Shown piece by piece: positions 18,021 through 26,884 of a stretch of 37,437 nt of DNA. Positions within the stretch are counted from its first letter, which is position 1, and every line of letters begins with the position of its first letter. Source of the DNA: Pseudomonadota bacterium (lineage in GTDB: Bacteria > Bdellovibrionota_C > UBA2361 > OMII01); the NCBI GenBank assembly GCA_900299035.1, contig OMIG01000034.1:1-37437 (forward strand), read 5' to 3'. The notes below the pieces were generated by a model. It worked only from the letters and a program-made list of their open reading frames with translations, did not search any database and was not told the DNA's origin. Position numbers and translations under genes: made by a program.

Positions 18021-18754
18021 GGTCTTCGACCGCTGATGCGAACCAGGCTGTCGGCCCTCGCTTTGCCGTGCACACGGTAGCCCACGTAGGCGCTACACAA
18101 GAGAGCTAAGGCCAAGAACGAACCGATTAGGATAGGCGAGAGCGAAACTATCTCTTCGACTAGGTGGAAGAGCACCCAGAAGCAGAGTGCTGAGAGGATA
18201 AATCCCACAATTCCCGGAAGGGTGTCGAGGAGGCGCAGGACCCGCTGCTGCTGCCGCTCTCCGAAGAAGACGATTGCTGTCGTCAGCGCGCCAACCACAC
18301 ACGAAGCCCCAACGAGCAGCCACATCACATCGGCGCTTGAAGCCTCGGGGATCCAGCTGCGGATGATCGCCCCGCCTGCGAGGGAGTGCAGCGAAAGCGC
18401 GGCTGCGGACGAAACCACTGTGAAGGAGCTTACGACCGCAGCCGGATGGTTTTCGCAGCTACAGTCGTCGTGCACGCGGTGGTGGAGGCGGTGGTGCACG
18501 AAGTGCCAGAGGAGAAAGATTGCGCCCCCGAGCATGAAGGCTTCCCCAAGCAGCTCAGAGTACTGAGTCGCTTCGGACACGAGCGCAACGCCAAGCACGC
18601 CGTACAGGGCGTGGAAGATCGCAAACGACGCTCCCCACAGCAACGCGTGTCCGCGAGTTGTGCTGGCGACAGCAATAGCTATGAGCAGGCAGCCGTCGCC
18701 GAGCAGCAGCATTGGGTAGAGCAGAATAATAGATGCCACGGCGCCAAACGACAT
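18017..18754 (-). CDS. Polytopic membrane protein with His/Cys-rich loop; possible metal transporter or sensor
   Basis: Multiple hydrophobic helices and the loop HFVHHRLHHRVHDDCSCENH. Confidence 0.7.
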   Translation of the reverse strand: MSFGAVASIILLYPMLLLGDGCLLIAIAVASTTRGHALLWGASFAIFHALYGVLGVALVSEATQYSELLGEAFMLGGAIFLLWHFVHHRLHHRVHDDCSCENHPAAVVSSFTVVSSAAALSLHSLAGGAIIRSWIPEASSADVMWLLVGASCVVGALTTAIVFFGERQQQRVLRLLDTLPGIVGFILSALCFWVLFHLVEEIVSLSPILIGSFLALALLCSAYVGYRVHGKARADSLVRISGRRP

Positions 18755-18903
18755 GGCGCGATTCTAGACGCTGGATGAGGGGGATAGCAAATCGGAGTGC
18801 CCCGTGCAGCGTTACTGGCAGTGAGAGACGCAGTGCAAGCGACCGAGGCGCGTATCTTGTTGATTGTTCGATAGGCCTGAGGCGAGCCCGCGAGGGGGCC
18901 TGC

Positions 18904-20451
18904 TTACGCGGCGAGCCCGCCGTTGCCGTCTCGAACGAACTCAAGCAGCTCAGCCAACATCTCGCGGTTGGTTATGATGCGCGGAACCTTGTTCTGCCCG
19001 CCGAGCTTCCCGCGCTTCTTCATCCACGCGGCGAATGTTCCCGCTGCAACCGGAAGGACCTGTGGGGCCTTCAAGCCAAATCCCCCAGAGCGGTGTGACT
19101 CGTAGTCCTCGTTGCGTTGGCAGAGCTTTCTGTCGAGCGCATCCGTGAAGCGCTGGAGCTGCTCGGCTCCTGGCTGCGAACCGCAGAACTCAACCACGTA
19201 GATGTGCCCACCGAGCTCGCCCGAACGCTCCGGGAAGACAGGACCTACCGTGAAGTCTGCGATCTCCGCAGCGATCTCCTTGGCGGCTGTGACGACGCCG
19301 TCCTCGACTTCCTCGGCGATCAGGTGTTCCCCGAACGCTGAGAGGTAGTACGAGGTGCGCCCCGTAACGAGCACGCGCGGCACCTTGGTGTCTACGAAGC
19401 GAACGGTGTCGCCGATGACGTACGACCAGAGGCCAGCGCAGGTGCTCATGACCACTGCGTAGTTGACGTCCGGCTCCACGTTGCCGATCCAGTGACGGGT
19501 TGGGGCAGGGCTCTCAAGCTCCTCCAGGGGCACAAACTCGTAGAAGATGCCGTGGTCGAGGTTCATGCGGAGCCCGTCGCCGTAGCCGCGGTCAGCAATC
19601 GCGAGGAATCCTTCGCTGGCCGGATACACCTCGCGCAGCTCAGCGTGGCCGCCGTCGAGCACGTCCTTGAAGCGCTGCAGGTACGGCGCGAAGTTGACGC
19701 CGCCGTGCACAACCATCTCGAGGTTCCTGTAGATGCTCGCGAGCTTCCCGGCGCCATCCGGGCTGAGCGAGGCGAGCTTGTCGAAAAAGATCAGGAGCCA
19801 GGCCGGCACGCCCGAGATCATCCGGATATCTTCCGAGAGCGAGAGCTGCGCGAGCGTGTCGACCTTCTCTTCCCAGTTCTTGATGAGCGCAAGCTCTGCG
19901 GGCGGGAAGTAGCGCGACTTGAGCCACCACGGGAGCGTCTTGACGGCTATGCCGCTCAGATCGCCGAAGAAGATTCCCGGTTTCGGCTCAGTTAGGTCCG
20001 TGCTGCCGCCCAGCATGAAGCTCTTGCCTCCGAGCAGTGACGACTTGGGGCGGTTTGTCACGTGGTGAACGAGCAGGTCGATGCCAGCCTTCGTGTTCGA
20101 CTTGAGCATGTCATCCGAGCACGGAATGTACTTCGTTGTGCCAGAGCTCGTGCCAGAGCTGACGGGGAAGAATCGAATGGTGCCCGGCCAGGTGCAGTCA
20201 GTGAGAGTTGGGAAGGGCTCCTTCCAGAACTCTTCCCAGAAGGCTTCGTACTTCCGCAGCGGAACGCGCTTCTGGTACTCCTCGATGGTTGCGATGGACG
20301 AGAAGCCGTACATGCGCCCGAAGGCGGTGTTGCGGGCCCGGTCAACGAGCCAGCGAAGCTGCTGTTGCTGCATCTCTTGTGGCGAGCGAGCGCGAAGCTG
20401 CTCGTTGCGCCAGCGAGCGTAGAGGCGAAGGAGGGGAGTAGCGTCGAACAT
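18904..20451 (-). CDS. GH3 (auxin-responsive promoter) family acyl-adenylating protein
   Basis: RNTAFGRMYGFSSI, RFFPVSSGTSSGTTKYIPCSDDML, YPASEGFLAI, YVIGDTVRF, LSAFGEHLIAEEVE. Confidence 0.9.
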   Translation of the reverse strand: MFDATPLLRLYARWRNEQLRARSPQEMQQQQLRWLVDRARNTAFGRMYGFSSIATIEEYQKRVPLRKYEAFWEEFWKEPFPTLTDCTWPGTIRFFPVSSGTSSGTTKYIPCSDDMLKSNTKAGIDLLVHHVTNRPKSSLLGGKSFMLGGSTDLTEPKPGIFFGDLSGIAVKTLPWWLKSRYFPPAELALIKNWEEKVDTLAQLSLSEDIRMISGVPAWLLIFFDKLASLSPDGAGKLASIYRNLEMVVHGGVNFAPYLQRFKDVLDGGHAELREVYPASEGFLAIADRGYGDGLRMNLDHGIFYEFVPLEELESPAPTRHWIGNVEPDVNYAVVMSTCAGLWSYVIGDTVRFVDTKVPRVLVTGRTSYYLSAFGEHLIAEEVEDGVVTAAKEIAAEIADFTVGPVFPERSGELGGHIYVVEFCGSQPGAEQLQRFTDALDRKLCQRNEDYESHRSGGFGLKAPQVLPVAAGTFAAWMKKRGKLGGQNKVPRIITNREMLAELLEFVRDGNGGLAA

Positions 20452-20482
20452 GAGGCGCTACGATACGGGAAGTCGGGGATAT

Positions 20483-20737
20483 TTAGAAGTTGCTCGCCTG
20501 GGCGAGCGCTGAACCGGTGTAAATGCCAGGGAATGCTGGGCCGACGAAGAGCACCACGGAGCCGTCGATGCGGCCAGCGCGTGCTATCTGCTCAAGCAGG
20601 TCCTTTCGGCACGAGCTGTGGTGGCGGACCTTGGCGGCTTGCGGGTGGATGCCGCCAGACTTCCAGGCGCAGTCGGTGAGCTCGACCCAGTGTCCTTCGA
20701 AGGCCTCTCTAATGCGGCTCCAGGGGATCTTCGCCAT
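20483..20737 (-). CDS. Hypothetical small protein
   Basis: 84-aa ORF between GH3 and divergent hisS. Confidence 0.5.
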   Translation of the reverse strand: MAKIPWSRIREAFEGHWVELTDCAWKSGGIHPQAAKVRHHSSCRKDLLEQIARAGRIDGSVVLFVGPAFPGIYTGSALAQASNF

Positions 20738-20957
20738 ACGGCAGCGCCTCTCAAAAAAAGTGCTCCGGCACTGTAACGCTAAACGGATCCTTATGGAAGT
20801 TTAAAGCGCGCCCTTGGGGGCCGGGATGATCTGGGTAACTCTGTGAAACAGAGACGTTTTTTGTGGTCGAGGAGGCACCGGGTGTCAGCGTGGTCAAAAC
20901 GAACCGGCGTGGTGTAGAGTTCGCCCCACACGTGTACGAGGTAGTCTTAACGGGCGC

Positions 20958-22271
20958 ATGGCTAAAGTAGGAAAGATATCGGGATTCCCGGAGTGGCTCC
21001 CTGAGCAGAAGATCGCCGAAGACAGGGTGATCGCCACCATCAAGCGCATCTTTGAGAGCTACGGCTTTGCGCCGATAGAGACGCCGGCGGTTGAGCTTCT
21101 CTCGACCTTAGGCTCCAAGGGCGTGATCGACAAGGAGATCTTCGTCGTGCGTCGGCTCAAGGCTGAAGAGTCGCAGGAGTCTGAGCTGGCCCTGCACTTT
21201 GACCTGACGGTGCCGCTGGCGCGCTACGTCGCGCAGCACCAGGCAGCCCTCACATTTCCGTTCAAGCGCTACCAGTGCCAGAAGGTGTGGCGCGGCGAGC
21301 GGCCGCAGCGCGGGCGATTCCGCGAATTCTACCAGTTCGACATCGACATCATCGGCCGGGACGAGCTGCCGCTGAGCTGCGACGCTGAAGTCGTGTCAGT
21401 GATTGGGCTGATCATGAAGGAGCTCAACTTCGGCCCGTTCCAGGTGCGCATCAACAGCCGCAGGCTCTTGGGCGGCCTCTACGCTGAGCTTGGCCTCGAC
21501 GAAGCGGCCCGCAAGGCAGCGATCGTTGCGGTCGACAAGCTGCTCAAGATCGGCGCAGATGGCGTCAAGGCAGAGCTCGAGAAGATCGCCGGGATCTCAG
21601 CCAAGGCGGTGGAGGTGATCCTCAAGAGCACAGAGATTCAGTGCTCCGCGTCGGAGCTTCCGGCCAAGGTTGCCGCACTCGGATTTTCTAGCGATCTCAT
21701 CTCGCAGGGCGTCAGTGAGCTGGTGGAGATCTTCGGGCTCATCCCCGATGACGTGCAGCCGTTCGTCACGGTCGATGTGAGCCTCGCGCGGGGCCTAGAC
21801 TACTACACTGGGCTGATCGTTGAGACGACACTCACGAAGTACCCTGAGTTTGGCTCGGTGTTCTCGGGCGGGCGCTACGAGGATCTCGCCTCTGAGTTCA
21901 CGACCCAGAAGCTTCCCGGAGTGGGAGTATCAATTGGGCTGTCGCGAATCATGGACCTTGCGCTGTCGGAGGGGCTCGTTCCGACCGGCCGCAAGAGCCC
22001 GACACAGGCAGTGGTGACGGTATACTCCGAGGAGAGCCGAAAAGCCTGCAACGAGGTCGCGCACACGCTGCGGCAGGCCGGGCTTCCGACCGAGGTGTTC
22101 TACAAGTCTCCCAAGCTCGGCAAGCAGATTGAGTACGCCGAGGCGAAAGGCGCCAGGTACGTGCTCTTCGTCGACGGTGCCACGCGCGAAGTGCAGGCCA
22201 AAGACCTCGTGACCAAGGAGCAGTCAGCGGTAGCTGACTTGGCGGCGTGGGCGAGGTCTGTCCTCGCGTAG
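20958..22271 (+). CDS. hisS: Histidine--tRNA ligase
   Basis: FDLTVPLARYVAQH, RYQCQKVWRGERPQRGRFREFYQFDIDIIG, SLARGLDYYTGLIVE, GGRYEDL, anticodon-binding C-terminus. Confidence 0.96.
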   Translation: MAKVGKISGFPEWLPEQKIAEDRVIATIKRIFESYGFAPIETPAVELLSTLGSKGVIDKEIFVVRRLKAEESQESELALHFDLTVPLARYVAQHQAALTFPFKRYQCQKVWRGERPQRGRFREFYQFDIDIIGRDELPLSCDAEVVSVIGLIMKELNFGPFQVRINSRRLLGGLYAELGLDEAARKAAIVAVDKLLKIGADGVKAELEKIAGISAKAVEVILKSTEIQCSASELPAKVAALGFSSDLISQGVSELVEIFGLIPDDVQPFVTVDVSLARGLDYYTGLIVETTLTKYPEFGSVFSGGRYEDLASEFTTQKLPGVGVSIGLSRIMDLALSEGLVPTGRKSPTQAVVTVYSEESRKACNEVAHTLRQAGLPTEVFYKSPKLGKQIEYAEAKGARYVLFVDGATREVQAKDLVTKEQSAVADLAAWARSVLA

Positions 22272-22275
22272 CGGC

Positions 22276-22680
22276 ATGGCTCAAACCCTCTCTATTCGAA
22301 CACGTGGACAGGGGCTACACGAAGTCACTGATGAGGTGTGGCGTGTCGTGCGCGAGTCTGGCGTCACCGACGGGCTGTGCACCGTGTTCATTCGCCACAC
22401 GTCAGCGAGCCTCACGATTCAGGAGAACGCAGACCCCTCAGCGCGCAGAGACCTCGAGGCCTGGCTCAATCGGCTCGTGCCTGAGCGCGACTCGCTCTAC
22501 ACCCACACAGCGGAGGGGCCAGACGACATGCCGTCGCACATCAAGGCGATCCTGACTAACGTGTCGCTCTCAATTCCGATCATGAACGGCGAGCTCGTGC
22601 TCGGCACTTGGCAGGGCATCTATGTCTGGGAGCATCGGCGCCACGGGCACGCGCGCCAGGTTGTCGTTCACTGCGGCTGA
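22276..22680 (+). CDS. yjbQ: YjbQ family protein (UPF0047; secondary thiamine-phosphate synthase)
   Basis: CTVFIRHTSASLTIQENADPSARRDLEAWLNRLVP ... GPDDMPSHIKAILTNVSLSIPIMNGELVLGTWQGIYVWEHR. Confidence 0.92.
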   Translation: MAQTLSIRTRGQGLHEVTDEVWRVVRESGVTDGLCTVFIRHTSASLTIQENADPSARRDLEAWLNRLVPERDSLYTHTAEGPDDMPSHIKAILTNVSLSIPIMNGELVLGTWQGIYVWEHRRHGHARQVVVHCG

Positions 22681-22854
22681 CGGCAGGAAGCTCAGCCGTT
22701 CCCGTGCGCGGCGCGTGGGGCCGGGCATGGAGCCGAGCGCTGTGCCCCCGCACAGGGCGCTTTGCCCATTATCCTCGCATACTTGGGCCGACAACCGAGC
22801 CAGGCGCCGGTTTAGCAGGTATCCTCATCTAAGATCTAAGGAGTATTCTGGTGC

Positions 22855-23505
22855 ATGGCGCCTCGGTCGGTGGCGCTGATTTTTTCACTGACTGCCGCCA
22901 CCTCCTCACGTATGCCGGGACGCTGGGACAAGATCGACAAAATTCTCCAGGACGTTTTCTTCGTCACCGGGAATCGCTTTAAGCTCGAAGAGACCGAGTC
23001 TGTCCTCGGCAAGATGCGACACGTGCATCTCGACCTGCCGGAGCTGCAAGAGCTTGAGCCTCGAAAGGTCGTCATCGCGAAAGCGCAGGCTGCCATCGAG
23101 CAGGGGTACTCGCCCGTCTTGATCGAAGACACCTCGCTGTCTATACACTCGCTGGGCGGGCTGCCGGGGCCTCTCATCAAGTGGTTCCTGAAGGCCTTGG
23201 GCGGAGAGGGAGTGCACCAGCTCGCCGCTTCGCGCAAAGACTGCCGGGCTGAGGTCCGCACGATCTTTGGGCTCGCGCTCGGCCCGCAGAGCTTCATCTA
23301 CGGCGAGGGAGTGATGCAGGGCGAGGTGGTTGCGCCGCGAGGATCCGGGTTCGGCTGGGACTCGATCTTTCAGCCGGAGGGAAGCAGCAAAACCATGGGA
23401 GAGATGAGCAGGGAAGAAAAGGCGTCCTTCAGCATGCGGGTCAAGGCTCTCCACGACCTGCGGGCGCAGCTTGAGCGGTTCTACGATGCCAGACGAAAGA
23501 AGTAG
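22855..23505 (+). CDS. Non-canonical purine NTP pyrophosphatase (RdgB/HAM1 family)
   Basis: VFFVTGNRFKLEE, PVLIEDTSLSIHSLGGLPGPLIKWFLK, GSGFGWDSIFQPEGSSKTMGEMSREEKASFSMR. Confidence 0.9.
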   Translation: MAPRSVALIFSLTAATSSRMPGRWDKIDKILQDVFFVTGNRFKLEETESVLGKMRHVHLDLPELQELEPRKVVIAKAQAAIEQGYSPVLIEDTSLSIHSLGGLPGPLIKWFLKALGGEGVHQLAASRKDCRAEVRTIFGLALGPQSFIYGEGVMQGEVVAPRGSGFGWDSIFQPEGSSKTMGEMSREEKASFSMRVKALHDLRAQLERFYDARRKK

Positions 23506-24598
23506 CGGAGCCTCTCGCAACGTCGAGCGGGTTGCGCAGTCGCTCTTCAGCGATTCCAGCGAGCGCCAGCGGTTCCTCGAAGCGCTCCAGTCTAAGGAGG
23601 CTTCCATCACCGCGGTTGCGGCGCTGCGCGGCGGGCTCTTTGAGGGCTCTTCGGCTCAGGGGCCGACTTGGCTGCCCGAATGGATCTCGGTGGCCAAGGA
23701 GGAGGAGCGCCCCGGCAAGAGCGACCGCCACGATCAGGGCGAGCTGTACTGCCTCGACCTGTCGTCAACATTCGCCTGCGCGGCGTACTCGCAGGTACAG
23801 GGCCCGGTCGGTGTGGCAGTCGACCTGTGCGCCGCTCCGGGCGGCAAGAGCATCGTGGCGAGCCGCTACCTCTCGCCGCGTTTCCTCGTGGCGAACGAAG
23901 TCATCCGCAAGCGAACAGCGCAGCTCATCTCAAACTACAAGCGCTGCCAGATCGACCCCTCAATCGTTACGTCGCGAGACCCGGGCAACCTCGCAAAGCT
24001 GATGCCCGAGGCGGCGCAGCTCGTGGTTGCCGATGTGCCGTGTTCTGGACAGTCGCTCGTGCTCAAGGGGCTGGCTGCGCCCGGCGCGTTCCATCCGGCA
24101 ACGATCTCGATGAATGCCCGGCGCCAGCGGCGAATCATGGCGTGCGCGGCACAGCTGCTCTCGCAGGGCGGCTACCTGCTGTACTCAACCTGCACCTTCT
24201 CGCGCGAGGAGAACGAGGAAAACATCGAGTGGTTCCTCGGCCGCCACCCAGAGTTCTCGGCAGTTGCAGTGCCGCTCCTAGATCCGTTCCGCTCTGCGCA
24301 CTCAGCGCAGCCTCTGTACCGGCTCTTTCCGCAGAGCGGCTTCGGCGCAGGAGCCTTCTGTGCGCTCCTCAGGCGCCACGGCGAAGCTAGTGCCGATGGA
24401 ATGGCGCGAACGATTGAGGACCTGACCGACACCATCAAGCCGATATGGCGCTCTCCGACCGTATTTAAGCTACTTCCCGCTCCCGTCAGGAGCGACGATC
24501 GCCAGGATGGCAGGAGGCCGGAGCGGCGGCAGCGGAAAGGAGGCTGGGATCGGGCTCGCGGGCGCGCGCAGCGATTTCGTGCCGACGATCACGAGTGA
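23486..24598 (+). CDS. RsmB/NOP family SAM-dependent RNA (cytosine-C5) methyltransferase
   Basis: DLCAAPGGKSIVASRYL, VADVPCSGQSLVLKG, GGYLLYSTCTFSREENEENIEWFL; ATG at 23486 overlaps the preceding stop by 20 nt. Confidence 0.9.
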   Translation: MPDERSSGASRNVERVAQSLFSDSSERQRFLEALQSKEASITAVAALRGGLFEGSSAQGPTWLPEWISVAKEEERPGKSDRHDQGELYCLDLSSTFACAAYSQVQGPVGVAVDLCAAPGGKSIVASRYLSPRFLVANEVIRKRTAQLISNYKRCQIDPSIVTSRDPGNLAKLMPEAAQLVVADVPCSGQSLVLKGLAAPGAFHPATISMNARRQRRIMACAAQLLSQGGYLLYSTCTFSREENEENIEWFLGRHPEFSAVAVPLLDPFRSAHSAQPLYRLFPQSGFGAGAFCALLRRHGEASADGMARTIEDLTDTIKPIWRSPTVFKLLPAPVRSDDRQDGRRPERRQRKGGWDRARGRAQRFRADDHE

Positions 24599-25276
24599 GA
24601 CGGGGCCGCGCAGCTCCCGCACCTCCACAGAGCCTCTCGCCGATACAACCGTAACTGAGAGAGCCTTGCCCGCTGCCAGCGCGCCGATCGATGCGTCGCC
24701 GCCGGAAACGATCAGCGAGTCACCCTGCACCTCAAGCACGCCAGACACCTCAAGCGTCCCTGGCGTGGCGAGCAGCGCAGGGCTTCCGGCGGTTGGCTCC
24801 GCCACCCTGAGCCAGTCAGCCTTGATGTTCTCAAGAGTAACGGCTGTTGCGGGGACGCTCCCCGTCATGCTGCAGGTGAGGCGCGCCACGGGAGAGGCAA
24901 ACGATCGCTGCCTGACAGCTTGAGGCGCAGACGGGCAGGGAGAGGCGCGCGAGAAGACGGCGTCAAAGTCGGGCCGCAGGCTAGGAAGAGCGACTCGTGG
25001 GTATGCGGTGACTGCTGGGAGTGCTTCGTAGCACACTGTTCGCTGCGCGTTGCCGTGCTGACTTCGCACGGTTAGCTGCGAGCATCGTCCCGGCGACGGC
25101 GCTGCAAGTGCCGCACTCTCAATCGCGTCAGCTTCTAGAGCTGCGCCGACTCGAGCGTGACGCCACGACTGCACGAGGCTCGTCGCGCGGTCGTGAAAGG
25201 CGCGCAGCATCGCCAAAGCGACTAAGCTCCCGGCTATAGCCAGCGGCAGCGTGTGGCCCCTACAGGATGTGGCCAT
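24470..25276 (-). CDS. PilX-like minor pilin-associated protein (putative)
   Basis: ATG at 25276: MATSCRGHTLPLAIAGSLVALAMLRAFHDRATSLVQSW; overlaps the stop of the upstream prepilin gene. The longer track ORF (25489) overlaps that gene. Confidence 0.6.
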   Translation of the reverse strand: MATSCRGHTLPLAIAGSLVALAMLRAFHDRATSLVQSWRHARVGAALEADAIESAALAAPSPGRCSQLTVRSQHGNAQRTVCYEALPAVTAYPRVALPSLRPDFDAVFSRASPCPSAPQAVRQRSFASPVARLTCSMTGSVPATAVTLENIKADWLRVAEPTAGSPALLATPGTLEVSGVLEVQGDSLIVSGGDASIGALAAGKALSVTVVSARGSVEVRELRGPVSLVIVGTKSLRAPASPIPASFPLPPLRPPAILAIVAPDGSGK

Positions 25277-26132
25277 AGTAGAGGCTCCCGCGCGCCACGG
25301 GGAACGGCGCAAGAAACGTTGACACTTGGCCGTGTGAGCCTCGCACCGTCGTTGAGAGCGCCACAGAGCCTCCAGCAGACGCGATTTCATCGAAGAGCAG
25401 GGCGCGCACGCCGCTCGCGAGCGGCTGGTTCTCTGTGATGCGGGCAGCTGTGTGGGAGGAGATGCGCAGCTGCTCCGTCCGATCGACAAAGAGCGAGTAC
25501 TCTCGGTTAACGGGTACGAGGCGGTGGAGCGAAGAGGGCAGGATGGCAGCCGGGTCGCTCACGAGCCCTGGGAGCGCATCTGCCACGAGCTCGACACACG
25601 ACGATGAGACAGTTCGCAGAGAGCCAGCGAGCTGCACCGGCCCAGAGACGCCTAGTGCCACGTAGCTCTTAAACTGCGAGGGCGCCGGGCGAGAGCTAAA
25701 TCCGCATGCGACGACGGTGACTGAGAGGCCGTCGATCGAGGCTTGCTCGATGGCGCCAGCGTAGTGTGGGGAGAGATCTAGGAACGAGATGACGTGTGAG
25801 TCCGGAGCAGGGGAAGACTTCCCGGAGAGGGCAGCCAACGGGTGTGCTGCCCCGTTCGGCAGCACGAGCGGAGCGCCCGGGCTCACAGTCACTGCAAACT
25901 GTTGCCGCGAGCGCCCGAGGGCGCGCACGCCCGCCCGCACGGCGGCTTCGGCCTGGGCGCTGACAGAGAGGTCAGAGATGGCGCTCATCGACTCACGGAA
26001 GGCGAGGCCCGAGGAGCCCAGCATCGCGCAGAGAGCCAGCGCCACCAACGAAGCAGCCCCGAGCGACGCTATGGTCTCAAGCAGCGTGAATCCTCGCTCT
26101 GACAAGAAGGGCACAGGCACATTTTGTTTCAT
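25260..26132 (-). CDS. Prepilin-type N-terminal cleavage/methylation protein (PilW/PulJ-like)
   Basis: MKQNVPVPFLSERGFTLLETIASLGAASLVALALCAMLG: G/FTLLE prepilin signature. Confidence 0.8.
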   Translation of the reverse strand: MKQNVPVPFLSERGFTLLETIASLGAASLVALALCAMLGSSGLAFRESMSAISDLSVSAQAEAAVRAGVRALGRSRQQFAVTVSPGAPLVLPNGAAHPLAALSGKSSPAPDSHVISFLDLSPHYAGAIEQASIDGLSVTVVACGFSSRPAPSQFKSYVALGVSGPVQLAGSLRTVSSSCVELVADALPGLVSDPAAILPSSLHRLVPVNREYSLFVDRTEQLRISSHTAARITENQPLASGVRALLFDEIASAGGSVALSTTVRGSHGQVSTFLAPFPVARGSLYYGHIL

Positions 26133-26422
26133 GGCACGTAGCTCCAAGCAGCTTTGCCACAGCCGCACCTGACAAGTGCTCCCGCAGCGCCGCAGCTTGG
26201 GCTTCTGCAAGCTGCCTCTGTTTCGGCGCGCGCGGCCGCAAGTGCTCTAGAGCTTCTGCCCATAAACAGCGCCAGCCCGAGTGAGAGGCAGGCGAGGATG
26301 CTGATGCTCACGAGCGGCTCGATCATCCCGAAGCCGCGCTGGGCGGGGGCTTGCGCAGGGGCGCGCCTTGCGGAGGCGCTGGCCCAGGGGCCCCTGTTGC
26401 TATGGGCGCCCAACACTAACAC
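26129..26422 (-). CDS. Prepilin-like protein (PilV-like)
   Basis: RGFGMIEPLVSISILACLSLGLALFMGRS with Glu at +5; ATGA overlap with the next gene. Confidence 0.68.
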   Translation of the reverse strand: MLVLGAHSNRGPWASASARRAPAQAPAQRGFGMIEPLVSISILACLSLGLALFMGRSSRALAAARAETEAACRSPSCGAAGALVRCGCGKAAWSYVP

Positions 26423-26832
26423 TGCACTCGCGTCCTCGCGCGCAATGAAACGACGAGAGTCGCCGAGAGCGCGCCGAGCGAGAGGGTGACTGTTGCGGGC
26501 GTCGCGGTGTGAGATGGGTAGAAGCTCAGCTCTCCTTCGATGTTCGCTGTCGTGCGCAGGGAGATGTCGGCAGGCAGCGGAAGGCGCTCGACGAGCGTGC
26601 CCTGAGGGTCTTTCAGCTCAGCGAACTGTGGCGTTAGGCGAACGGTGTGGACGCCCGCCGTCGCAAGGCTTCGGGTTCGGGCCCGGTCGAAGAGAAGCTG
26701 TAGCCGCCGCGACTCGCGGCACAGCCGTTGCGGCCGAGAGATGCTCGGCAGCCCCACGACTGAGATCGAGGCGAGCAGCGCAGCGATGGCGAGCGCAACC
26801 AGCAGCTCTGTGAGAGAGAACCCTTTTGGCAT
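26416..26832 (-). CDS. Prepilin-type protein (GspH/FimT-like)
   Basis: MPKGFSLTELLVALAIAALLASISVVGLPSISR; immediately upstream of the other three pilin-like genes. Confidence 0.82.
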   Translation of the reverse strand: MPKGFSLTELLVALAIAALLASISVVGLPSISRPQRLCRESRRLQLLFDRARTRSLATAGVHTVRLTPQFAELKDPQGTLVERLPLPADISLRTTANIEGELSFYPSHTATPATVTLSLGALSATLVVSLRARTRVQC

Positions 26833-26884
26833 ACAAGACGGGGTTTCGGGGATGAGGGCCTAAAGTTGCGTGACGGCTCTTAGG

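Noticed and set aside
18386-18778. Plus-strand 130-aa ORF opposite the His-rich membrane protein
   Set aside because: Antisense frame without motifs; the minus frame has clear TM helices.
20062-20679. Plus-strand 205-aa ORF opposite GH3
   Set aside because: Antisense to conserved GH3 motifs.
23668-24390. Plus-strand 240-aa alternate frame inside the RNA methyltransferase
   Set aside because: Overlaps the frame containing all SAM-methyltransferase motifs.
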